A stretch of DNA of 64,000 nt from Ensifer adhaerens (GTDB taxonomy: Bacteria; Pseudomonadota; Alphaproteobacteria; Rhizobiales; Rhizobiaceae), in contig NZ_LGAP01000017.1 in the NCBI RefSeq assembly GCF_001270265.1, forward strand, positions 1 through 64,000, written 5' to 3'. Numbering within the stretch: position 1 is the stretch's first letter; each line of letters opens with the position of its first letter. Below are positions 8,905 through 16,745 of the stretch, piece by piece. The notes beneath the pieces are model-generated. The model searched no databases. It saw nothing but the letters and a program-made list of their open reading frames with translations, and was not told the DNA's origin. The translations under genes were made by a program, and so were the position numbers.

Positions 8905-10269
8905 ATGAGCTATTCGTTCGAGCAATTGAAAGAGGATGTCGCCGCAGGCCGCATCGATACGGTTCTCGCCTGCCAGGTCGACATGCAGGGCCGGCTGATG
9001 GGCAAGCGCTTTCACGCGCAGTATTTCGTCGACAGCGCCTGGCAGGAAACGCATAGCTGCAACTACCTGCTGGCGACCGACATGGAGATGGAGACCGTCT
9101 CCGGCTACAAGGCGACGAGCTGGGAGAAGGGCTACGGCGACTACACGATGAAGCCGGACCTTTCGACGCTGCGGCGCATCCCGTGGCTCGAAGGCACCGC
9201 ACTGGTGCTGTGCGACATGCTCGACCATCACACCCACGCCGAAGTGCCGCATTCGCCGCGCGCCATATTGAAGAAGCAGATCGCGCGGCTGGAGGCGATG
9301 GGCCTCAAGGCCTTCATGGCAAGCGAGCTTGAATTCTTCCTCTTCGATCAGACCTATGACGATGCGCGCCGGTCCGGCTATCGCAATCTGCAGCTCGTCA
9401 GCGGTTACAACGAGGACTACCACATCTTCCAGACCACCAAGGAAGAGGATGTGATGCGGGCGATCCGCAACGGCCTGCAGGGCGCCGACATCCCGGTCGA
9501 GAATTCCAAGGGCGAAGCCTCCGCCGGCCAGGAAGAGATCAACGTGCGCTATGCCGACGCCCTGACGATGGCCGACCGGCACGCGATCATCAAAAACGGC
9601 TGCAAGGAAATCGCCTGGTCGCGCGGCAAGGCGATCACCTTCCTTGCCAAGTGGAACTATTCGGCGGCCGGCTCGTCCTCGCATGTCCACCAGTCGCTAT
9701 GGAGTGCCGACGGCAAGACGCCCAAATTCTTCGACCAGGACGGCAAATACGGCATGTCGGAGCAGATGCGCCAATATGTGGCCGGCTTGCTCAGCCACGC
9801 CAGCGAGATCACCTATTTCCTTGCGCCCTACATCAATTCCTACAAGCGCTTCATGGCCGGCACGTTCGCGCCGACCAAGGCGGTGTGGAGCAAGGACAAC
9901 CGCACGGCCGGCTATCGCCTGTGCGGAGAAGACACCAAGGCGATCCGCATCGAGTGCCGCGTCGGCGGCTCCGACCTAAACCCCTATCTCGCTTTCGCGG
10001 CTTTGCTCGCAGCCGGCATTTCCGGTATCGAAGGCAAGATGGAACTGGAGGCGCCCTTCGTGGGCGACGCCTATGGCGGCAAGAACGTGCGCGAAATCCC
10101 GCACACCCTGCGTGCGGCGACCGAGGCGCTGACGGGCTCCGAGATGCTGCGCGCCGCCTTTGGTGACGACGTCATCGATCACTATGTCCGCGCGGCCGAG
10201 TGGGAACAGGAAGAATACGACCGTCGCGTCACCGACTGGGAGGTTGCGCGCGGCTTCGAGCGGGCCTGA
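8905..10269 (+). CDS. glutamine synthetase-like gamma-glutamylamide ligase
   Basis: A 454-residue member of the glutamine synthetase superfamily, in the branch that includes PuuA, GlnT and GlnA4-type gamma-glutamylpolyamine or ethanolamide synthetases. Landmarks are ELEFFLFD near 144-151, the E-x-N metal region GQEEINVRYADAL near 209-221, HVHQSLW near 259-265 and the RIECRVGGSDLNPYLA ATP/glutamate segment near 350-365. ATG at 8905 is preferred over TTG at 8902. The neighbouring permease, aldehyde dehydrogenase and alcohol dehydrogenase argue for catabolic glutamylation of an amine rather than ammonia assimilation. Confidence 0.9.
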   Translation: MSYSFEQLKEDVAAGRIDTVLACQVDMQGRLMGKRFHAQYFVDSAWQETHSCNYLLATDMEMETVSGYKATSWEKGYGDYTMKPDLSTLRRIPWLEGTALVLCDMLDHHTHAEVPHSPRAILKKQIARLEAMGLKAFMASELEFFLFDQTYDDARRSGYRNLQLVSGYNEDYHIFQTTKEEDVMRAIRNGLQGADIPVENSKGEASAGQEEINVRYADALTMADRHAIIKNGCKEIAWSRGKAITFLAKWNYSAAGSSSHVHQSLWSADGKTPKFFDQDGKYGMSEQMRQYVAGLLSHASEITYFLAPYINSYKRFMAGTFAPTKAVWSKDNRTAGYRLCGEDTKAIRIECRVGGSDLNPYLAFAALLAAGISGIEGKMELEAPFVGDAYGGKNVREIPHTLRAATEALTGSEMLRAAFGDDVIDHYVRAAEWEQEEYDRRVTDWEVARGFERA

Positions 10270-10303
10270 CATAGGGCCGAAAATTCACACTTCGGTGGCC
10301 GGT

Positions 10304-10323
10304 CCGTAACCAGGGCCGGCCAC
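10304..10323 (+). other. intergenic hairpin between ligase and aldehyde dehydrogenase genes
   Basis: GGCCGG-type arms around 10304 and 10323 (GTGGCCGG / CCGGCCAC) form a stem in the 87-bp gap. There is no T-run, so it is probably an mRNA structure and not a terminator. Confidence 0.4.
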
Positions 10324-10356
10324 GCCGTCATTCGAAATGGAAGCAGGAAGACGATC

Positions 10357-11742
10357 ATGAGCATGATCAAGTGCATTTCTCCGGTGAACGGAGAGGTTTA
10401 TGCCGAACGCCCGGCGATGCCGCTGGAGCTGGCGAAACAGGCTGTCGCCCACGCCCGCCAGGCACAGAAAAGCTGGGCCCGCCGTCCGCTGGACGAGCGC
10501 GTCAATCTGGTGTTGGCCGGTGTCGCCCGCCTCAACGAGATGGTCGACGAGGTCGTGCCGGAACTGGCCTGGCAGATGGGCCGGCCGGTGCGCTACGGCG
10601 GCGAGTTCAAGGGGTTCAACGAGCGCTCGAACTATGTCGCCTCGATTGCCGCCGACGCGCTGCAGCCGATCCTCGTCGAGGACAGCGACCGCTTCGGCCG
10701 TCGTATCGAGCGCGAGCCGCACGGCGTGGTCTTCGTCATTGCGCCTTGGAACTACCCCTATATGACCGCGATCAACACGGTCGCGCCGGCGCTGATGGCC
10801 GGTAACACCGTCATCATCAAGCATGCCAGCCAGACCATCCTCGTCGGCGAGCGCATGGTGCGCGCCTTCGTCGAGGCCGGCGTTCCGGCCGACGTGTTCC
10901 AGAACGTCTTCTTCGACCACGAGACGACGGCAGCCTTGATCGCGGCCAAGAGCTTCGACTTCATCAATTTCACCGGTTCGGTCGAAGGCGGCCGGTCGAT
11001 CGAGCGCGCGGCTGCCGGAACCTTTACCGGTCTCGGCCTCGAACTTGGCGGCAAGGATCCGGGCTATGTCATGGAAGACGCCGATCTCGATGCGGCCGTC
11101 GATACGCTGATGGATGGCGCTACCTTCAATTCGGGCCAGTGCTGCTGCGGCATCGAGCGCATCTATGTGCATGAATCGCTCTATGACGCCTTCGTCGAGA
11201 AGTCGGTCGCCTGGGTGTCGAACTACAAGCTCGGCAATCCGCTCGATCCGGAAACGACGCTGGGGCCGATGGCGCACAAGCGCTTTGCGGCGACCGTGCG
11301 GGAGCAGATCGCCGATGCGATCTCGAAGGGCGCCAAGGCGCTGGTCGATCCAAAACTGTTCCCGCAGGACGATGGCGGTGCCTATCTCGCCCCGCAGGTG
11401 CTGGTCGATGTCGATCACTCCATGGCCTTCATGCGCGAGGAAACCTTTGGCCCGGCCGTCGGCATCATGAAGGTGAAGAGCGACAGCCAGGCGATCGAGC
11501 TGATGAACGATTGCCAATACGGGCTGACCGTGTCGCTGTGGACCCAGGATGCGGACCGCGCCTCGCGCATCGGCCGCGATCTTGAAACCGGCACCGTGTT
11601 CATGAACCGCGCCGACTATCTCGATCCGGCATTGTGCTGGACCGGCGTCAAGGAAACCGGCCGCGGCGGCTCGCTTTCGGTCATCGGCTTCCAGAACCTT
11701 ACCCGCCCGAAATCCTACCATCTGAAGAAAGTCACAGCATGA
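10357..11742 (+). CDS. NAD(P)+-dependent aldehyde dehydrogenase
   Basis: A 461-residue aldehyde dehydrogenase. It has the PWNYPY cofactor/active-site segment near 130-135, FTGSVEGG near 206-213, the ELGGKDPGYV general-base Glu segment near 229-238, and a catalytic cysteine in NSGQCCCGIERIYV near 259-272. ALDHs oxidise an aldehyde to the acid. Its product likely completes oxidation of the aldehyde made by the next gene. Its stop overlaps the start of the alcohol dehydrogenase in an ATGA at 11739-11742, so the two are translationally coupled. Confidence 0.93.
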   Translation: MSMIKCISPVNGEVYAERPAMPLELAKQAVAHARQAQKSWARRPLDERVNLVLAGVARLNEMVDEVVPELAWQMGRPVRYGGEFKGFNERSNYVASIAADALQPILVEDSDRFGRRIEREPHGVVFVIAPWNYPYMTAINTVAPALMAGNTVIIKHASQTILVGERMVRAFVEAGVPADVFQNVFFDHETTAALIAAKSFDFINFTGSVEGGRSIERAAAGTFTGLGLELGGKDPGYVMEDADLDAAVDTLMDGATFNSGQCCCGIERIYVHESLYDAFVEKSVAWVSNYKLGNPLDPETTLGPMAHKRFAATVREQIADAISKGAKALVDPKLFPQDDGGAYLAPQVLVDVDHSMAFMREETFGPAVGIMKVKSDSQAIELMNDCQYGLTVSLWTQDADRASRIGRDLETGTVFMNRADYLDPALCWTGVKETGRGGSLSVIGFQNLTRPKSYHLKKVTA

Positions 11743-12884
11743 CGATCACCGCGAACTGGAGCTATCCGACCGCCATCAAGTTCGGCGCCGGCCGGATCAA
11801 GGAGCTTGCTGACCATTGCAAGGCCGTCGGCATGAAGAAGCCGCTCTTGATCACCGACCGTGGCCTGGCGCCGATGGCGATCACGCAGAACGCGCTCGAT
11901 ATCCTCGAGGCCAACGGGCTTGGCCGGGCGATCTTCGCCGATGTCGATCCGAACCCGAACGACGTCAATCTCGATGCCGGTGTCAAGGCGTTCAAAGACG
12001 GCGGCCATGACGGCGTCGTCGCCTTCGGCGGTGGCTCCGGTCTCGACCTCGGCAAGTGCGTGGCCTTCATGGCCGGCCAGAGCCGCCCGGTCTGGGACTT
12101 CGAGGATGTCGGCGACTGGTGGACGCGTGCGAGCGTCGAAGGCATCGCGCCGATCGTCGCCGTGCCGACGACAGCAGGCACCGGCTCGGAAGTCGGCCGC
12201 GCCAGCGTCATCACCAACTCGGCCAGCCACGTCAAGAAAGTGATCTTTCACCCGAAGTTCCTGCCGGCCGTGACCATCTGCGATCCGGAACTGACGGTCG
12301 GCATGCCGAAGGTCATCACCGCCGGCACCGGCATGGACGCCTTCGCCCATTGCCTGGAAGCCTACTCCTCGCCGTTCTATCATCCGATGTCGGCCGGTAT
12401 CGCGCTCGAAGGCATGCGCCTGGTCAAGGAATACCTGCCGCGCGCCTACAAGGACGGCACCGATATCGAGGCCCGCGCCAACATGATGAGTGCCGCCGCC
12501 ATGGGTGCCGTCGCCTTCCAGAAGGGGCTCGGCGCCATCCATTCGCTCTCCCATCCGGTCGGCGCGATCTACAACACCCACCATGGCATGACCAATGCCG
12601 TGGTGATGCCGCCGGTGTTGCGCTTCAACCGCTCCGCGATCGAGGACAAGATCGTCCGCGCGGCCGCCTATCTCGGCATTTCGGGCGGCTTCGACGGCTT
12701 CTACGATTATGTGCTGAAGCTGCGCGAGGAACTCGGCGTTCCCGACAAACTCTCCGCACTTGGCGTCGGCACCGACCGCATCGACGAGATGTCGGAAATG
12801 GCGATCGTCGACCCGACGGCCGGCGGCAACCCGGTCGAGCTGACGCTCGATGCGGCCAAGAAGCTGTTTAGGGAATGCATCTGA
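11739..12884 (+). CDS. iron-containing alcohol dehydrogenase
   Basis: A 381-residue group III alcohol dehydrogenase. GGGSGLDLGK near 92-101 forms the dinucleotide site. TTAGTGSEVG lies near 143-152. Metal-ligand regions are GTGMDAFAHCLEAY near 190-203 and HSLSHPVGAIYNTHHG near 264-285. The longer open frame upstream would overlap the ALDH gene, and the 4-bp overlapping ATG at 11739 is clearly the start. In this operon it should oxidise an alcohol, for example an amino alcohol after glutamylation, to the aldehyde used by the upstream ALDH. A terminator follows. Confidence 0.92.
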   Translation: MTITANWSYPTAIKFGAGRIKELADHCKAVGMKKPLLITDRGLAPMAITQNALDILEANGLGRAIFADVDPNPNDVNLDAGVKAFKDGGHDGVVAFGGGSGLDLGKCVAFMAGQSRPVWDFEDVGDWWTRASVEGIAPIVAVPTTAGTGSEVGRASVITNSASHVKKVIFHPKFLPAVTICDPELTVGMPKVITAGTGMDAFAHCLEAYSSPFYHPMSAGIALEGMRLVKEYLPRAYKDGTDIEARANMMSAAAMGAVAFQKGLGAIHSLSHPVGAIYNTHHGMTNAVVMPPVLRFNRSAIEDKIVRAAAYLGISGGFDGFYDYVLKLREELGVPDKLSALGVGTDRIDEMSEMAIVDPTAGGNPVELTLDAAKKLFRECI

Positions 12885-12930
12885 GCCCAGGCGTATCGCC
12901 CAACAACCTCTGAGCGTTAATTTTCTTTGA

Positions 12931-12961
12931 GCCCGGAAACCCTTGGTTTTCCGGGCTTTTT
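12931..12961 (+). terminator. rho-independent terminator of the ligase/dehydrogenase operon
   Basis: GCCCGGAAA (12931-12939) pairs with TTTCCGGGC (12948-12956), followed by TTTTT. It lies 46 bp after the alcohol dehydrogenase stop. Confidence 0.9.
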
Positions 12962-13119
12962 CGTGGTCCTGCCCGCGGATCGAGCAGGGCGGTGTTAATC
13001 TTCGCCAGCGAAAATTTCCGATTCGTTAACCATGTTCTGAAAGGTTCTATTAAGCGGCATTGCCCCGCCGAAGCATCGGTTGGGTGAGCCACGGAACACA
13101 GGACAGAATGAGGAATACG

Positions 13120-13839
13120 ATGGCGGTCATCACATTCGCCAATGCAAAGGGCGGCGCAGGCAAGACGACGGCGGCGCTGATCCTGTCGACGGAACTGGCG
13201 AGACAGGGACACCGCGTCGTGGTCCTCGATGCCGATCCGCAGCGTTGGATCACCAGCTGGGCGGAAAACTCCGGCCAGATCGCCAAACTCTCCGTCATCT
13301 CGCATATCACGCCGGCATCGCTGGAATGTCATATCCGGGAAATGAAGGACGAGGCCGATTACATCATCATCGATCTCGCCGGTGCCAAGGACCAGATCGT
13401 CGCCTTGGCGCTCGCACTTTCCGATCAGGTGCTGATCCCGGTGCAGGGCTGTGCCATGGATGCGCGCGGTGCCGTGCAGATCCTCGAGCTCATCCGCCAG
13501 ATCGAAGACAGGTCCCGCGTGCGCATCAACCATTCCGTCGTTCTGACGCGCGTCAATTCGCTGGTGACGACGCGCGCGCTGCAGACCATCAAGGCCCTGC
13601 TTGCCTCGCGCGGCGTTTCCGTTCTCGACACGCCGATCGTCGAGCGCGTTGCCTATCGCGAGATTTTCGACTGCGGCGGAACGCTGCAGTCGATGGATGC
13701 GACCCGCGTCAGCAACCTCGACAAGGCCCGCGAAAATGCAGCAGCACTTGCCACGGAAGTGCAGGCCCTGACACCGGTGAAGGCGCGGCGCTCCTGGGCC
13801 TCGCGGGCGCCATCCTGGGCGGTGCGGCGCGCAGCCTGA
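13120..13839 (+). CDS. ParA-family ATPase (VirC1-like), stand-alone
   Basis: A 239-residue P-loop ATPase with the deviant Walker A KGGAGKTT (residues ~10-17, signature Lys first). It also has VVLDADPQ near 35-42 and a Walker B-like YIIIDLAGAKDQIV near 79-92. ParA proteins segregate DNA or position protein complexes by binding DNA in the ATP state. No parB or rep gene is adjacent, so this is an orphan, as in several rhizobial chromosomes. An upstream in-frame ATG at 13108 also has an AGGA. I chose 13120 because ParA proteins usually begin directly with this beta strand. Confidence 0.86.
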   Translation: MAVITFANAKGGAGKTTAALILSTELARQGHRVVVLDADPQRWITSWAENSGQIAKLSVISHITPASLECHIREMKDEADYIIIDLAGAKDQIVALALALSDQVLIPVQGCAMDARGAVQILELIRQIEDRSRVRINHSVVLTRVNSLVTTRALQTIKALLASRGVSVLDTPIVERVAYREIFDCGGTLQSMDATRVSNLDKARENAAALATEVQALTPVKARRSWASRAPSWAVRRAA

Positions 13840-13880
13840 TCAAAGGCTAGGCTCGACTTCACCTGATTGAACACCCCTCG

Positions 13881-13912
13881 CAACCGGAATTGATGTTCGT
13901 CAATTCCGGTTG
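13881..13912 (+). terminator. hairpin downstream of the ParA-like gene
   Basis: CAACCGGAATTGA pairs with TCAATTCCGGTTG over a 6-nt loop, 41 bp after the stop. No T-run follows, so termination may be weak. Confidence 0.6.
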
Positions 13913-14127
13913 TGTCGCGTTTCAACCTCCCGAAAAGGCTGTCGCCCGTAAGGCTTCCTTTACCATGGGCTTATACCTGTGCTGATGGAAAGTGATTGCA
14001 CCTCATGGCGGTTTGCCGAGGTGCAGGTAGCCGCCATGATTGCGGCAATGATTGTGGATCTGACCTTTCTCGCTTGGTCTCCCGTCCAGTTTCCATGATC
14101 CAGCAAGAGCATGCAGGGAAGTCGCGC

Positions 14128-15648
14128 ATGAAAACGGAACACGTCGCTGCCGGCAAGGAAGACATTGCCGGTCGTCTCAATTTCATGGCGCTTGATGATG
14201 CAGCCAAGACGAGCCTGAAGGCGCTGAAGCCGATCCTGGAGAAGGAACTGGCGCCGGCGCTCGACACGTTTTATGCCAGGGTCAAGAAGACGCCGGAGAC
14301 GAACCGCTTCTTCTCGTCGGATGCGCATATCAACCGCGCCAAGGGCGCGCAGGTCGGCCATTGGGCCAACATCGCCGACGCCAACTTCAACGACGAATAT
14401 GGCGCGAAGGTCCGCACCATCGGCCAGGTGCACGCCCGCATCGGTCTTGAGCCGCGCTGGTATATCGGTGGCTACGCGCTGATCGCCGAGCACCTCATCA
14501 CTGAAATCGTTAGGGCGCATTGGCCGAAGGCCGGCCTGTTCTCGCGCCAGACGACGTCGGCGGAAGAGATGAGCGCGATGCTTTCGAGCCTCGTCAAGGG
14601 CATGTTCCTCGACATGGACCTGTCGATCTCGGTCTATATGGACGCTTCCGACGTGACGAAGCAGCGCGCAGTTCAGGAAGAGGTGCTGGCGACCGAGCGC
14701 AAGCTCGTCAGCCAGACTTTCGGTGTCGCCTTGAAGAAGATCTCCGACGGCGACCTGACGGCGCGCATCGCCGCCGATCTGCCGACTGCCTATGAAGAAC
14801 TCGGTGAAAACTTCAACCACGCGATCAGCGAGCTTGCCCGCGCGATCGGCGGCATCGAGGCCGGTGCCAGCCAGATCCATATGAGCGCCAAGGAGATTGC
14901 GGCCGCGGCCGACGACCTCGCCAAGCGCACCGAGCGCCAGGCGGCAAACCTCGAAGAGACGGCAGCGGCCGTCGAGCAGGTAACGCGCACGGTCAAGCAG
15001 ACCGCCGAAGGCGCCGACCAGGCGAACTCGACGGTGATTGCCGCCCGCGCCAACGCCGAGCAGAGCGGCGAGATCGTCACCCACGCGATCGAGGTGATGC
15101 AGGAAATCCAGACGTCGTCGGCAAGCATTGCCCGCATCGTCGACGTCATCGACGAGATCGCCTTCCAGACCAACCTTTTGGCGCTCAATGCCGGCATCGA
15201 GGCGGCGCGTGCCGGCGAGGTGGGCAGGGGCTTTGCCGTTGTCGCCTCGGAAGTGCGGGCACTTGCCCAGCGCTGCGCCGACGCGGCCAAGGACATCCAG
15301 GGGTTGATCGCCAAGTCGCGCGGCCAGGTGGATGACGGCGTCAACTCGGTCAACCAGGTCGCCCAGTCGCTGCAGCAGATCGTCTCGCAGGTGGTCGAAG
15401 TCAGCTCGGTCTTCGGTTCTATCCGCGCCAGCACGGCCGAGCAGGCAACCGGCCTGCAGGCGGTCAACACGGCAATCGGCCAGATGGACCAGATCACCCA
15501 GCAGAACGCCGCCATGGTCGAAGAGGCCAATGCGGCGAGCCAGGCGCTGACGGTGGAATCGGAGCAGATCGCGCTGAAGCTGAAGGCGTTCCAGACCTCC
15601 GCTCAGGTTCACGTCGGCACCGCATCCGGCTACCGCCGCGCCGCCTGA
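14128..15648 (+). CDS. soluble globin-coupled methyl-accepting chemotaxis protein
   Basis: A 506-residue cytoplasmic chemoreceptor with no membrane segment. Residues ~10-165 form a protoglobin sensor with the conserved heme-side segment QVHARIGLEPRWYIGGY (proximal His about 102). A HAMP-like linker follows near 195-245. The signalling domain has the hairpin tip EIAFQTNLLALNAG and EAARAGEVGRGFAVVA near 340-370. Such proteins sense oxygen or another heme ligand and steer the CheA pathway. S. meliloti IcpA is a comparable soluble receptor. ATG at 14128 follows a good AGGGAAG. Longer in-frame starts lack one and add unrelated sequence. Confidence 0.92.
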   Translation: MKTEHVAAGKEDIAGRLNFMALDDAAKTSLKALKPILEKELAPALDTFYARVKKTPETNRFFSSDAHINRAKGAQVGHWANIADANFNDEYGAKVRTIGQVHARIGLEPRWYIGGYALIAEHLITEIVRAHWPKAGLFSRQTTSAEEMSAMLSSLVKGMFLDMDLSISVYMDASDVTKQRAVQEEVLATERKLVSQTFGVALKKISDGDLTARIAADLPTAYEELGENFNHAISELARAIGGIEAGASQIHMSAKEIAAAADDLAKRTERQAANLEETAAAVEQVTRTVKQTAEGADQANSTVIAARANAEQSGEIVTHAIEVMQEIQTSSASIARIVDVIDEIAFQTNLLALNAGIEAARAGEVGRGFAVVASEVRALAQRCADAAKDIQGLIAKSRGQVDDGVNSVNQVAQSLQQIVSQVVEVSSVFGSIRASTAEQATGLQAVNTAIGQMDQITQQNAAMVEEANAASQALTVESEQIALKLKAFQTSAQVHVGTASGYRRAA

Positions 15649-15670
15649 GCCAGCATATCGCAGTATGACC

Positions 15671-15712
15671 AACAGCGCCCCGGATCATCACGGTCCGGGG
15701 CGCTGTTTGTTG
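15671..15712 (+). terminator. rho-independent terminator of the chemoreceptor gene
   Basis: AACAGCGCCCCGGA pairs with TCCGGGGCGCTGTT and is followed by TGTTGT, 23 bp after the stop codon. Confidence 0.85.
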
Positions 15713-15957
15713 TAGCCACAGTTTGATGGGAAAGCGTGGATTGCCGACGAAATTCGTGGTGCGTTCCGACCTCAGCACTCGTCATCCTCGGGCTTGGCCT
15801 CTCCGCCCGTCATCCTCGGGCTTGGCCCGAGGATGACGGAGAGAATGGGTTGCCACTTGCACATGAACGCGCGCCGCCATTTTGAGCCCGTCTCTCAGAC
15901 GGCGTGCAAGATCATTGATCTCTGCAATGCAGGCCGCGCCCCAGATGGCCGAAAGCG

Positions 15958-16073
15958 CTCAGAAGCGGCGGTCGACCGGATGCTTCGCCCGCGCGCCGGC
16001 ATGGTAGAAGGCGGATTTGACGCTGCGCCAAGTGTCGGGGGTGACAGGCGTTTCTGCCGCCGGGATCGCCGAG
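15958..16073 (-). pseudogene. detached duplicate of the oxidase C-terminus, copy 1
   Basis: The minus-strand frame reads PAAETPVTPDTWRSVKSAFY then HAGARAKHPVDRRF and a TGA stop, against PLAETPVTPDTWRNVKSAFY then HAGAQAKHLVDRRF in the intact gene. It has no start codon or upstream gene body, so it is a remnant carried by the tandem repeat. Confidence 0.85.
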
Positions 16074-16355
16074 GACACAGTCTTATAGAGAGTTTGGATT
16101 GCTGGCGAAATTCGGGTTGCGTTGCGACCTCTCCACCCGTCATCCTCGGGCATGACCCGAGGATCCGGCTCTTCGACAAGACATGCCTATTTCGCGTGGG
16201 CCACCTTGGATCCTCGGGTCAAGCCCGAGGATGACCGAGAGAATGGGTTGCCACCTGCGCCTTAACGCGCGCCGGCATTTGAGCCTGCCTCTCAGACGGC
16301 GTTCAAGATCATTGATCTCTGCAATGCAGGCCGCGCCCAACATGGCCGGAAACGC

Positions 16356-16471
16356 TCAGAAGCGGAGGTCGACCAGATGCTTCGCCCGCGCGCCGGCATG
16401 GCAGAAGGCGGATTTGACGCTGCGCCAGGTGTCAGGGGTGACAGGCGTTTCTGCCAGCGGGATCGCCGAGG
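16356..16471 (-). pseudogene. detached duplicate of the oxidase C-terminus, copy 2
   Basis: The minus-strand frame reads PLAETPVTPDTWRSVKSAFC then HAGARAKHLVDLRF and TGA. It lies 398 bp from copy 1 and 390 bp from the gene's own end. There is no gene body upstream of it. Confidence 0.85.
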
Positions 16472-16745
16472 ACACAGCCTTATAGAGAGTTTGGATTGCC
16501 GGCGAAATTCGGGTTGCGTTGCGACCTCTTCACCCGTCATCCTCGGGCTTGACCCGAGGATCCAGCTCTTCAACAACACATGCCTATTTCGCGTGGGCCA
16601 CCTTGGATCCTCGGGTCAAGCCCGAGGATGACCGAGAGAATAGGTTGCCACCAGGGCCTCAACGCGCGCCGGCATTGAGCCTGCCTCTCAAACGGCGTTC
16701 AAGGATCTCTACACCGCAAGCCGCGCCTCACGTGGCCGGAAACGC

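Noticed and set aside
13960-15672. 570-residue minus-strand frame opposite the chemoreceptor
   Set aside because: It is the antisense of a strongly conserved chemoreceptor and has repeated Arg/Leu/Asp-rich sequence with no domain.
15780-16640. CRISPR-like appearance of the repeats at 15.7-16.9 kb
   Set aside because: The unit is about 398 bp with no short repeat-spacer pattern, and it contains gene fragments. It is a tandem duplication.
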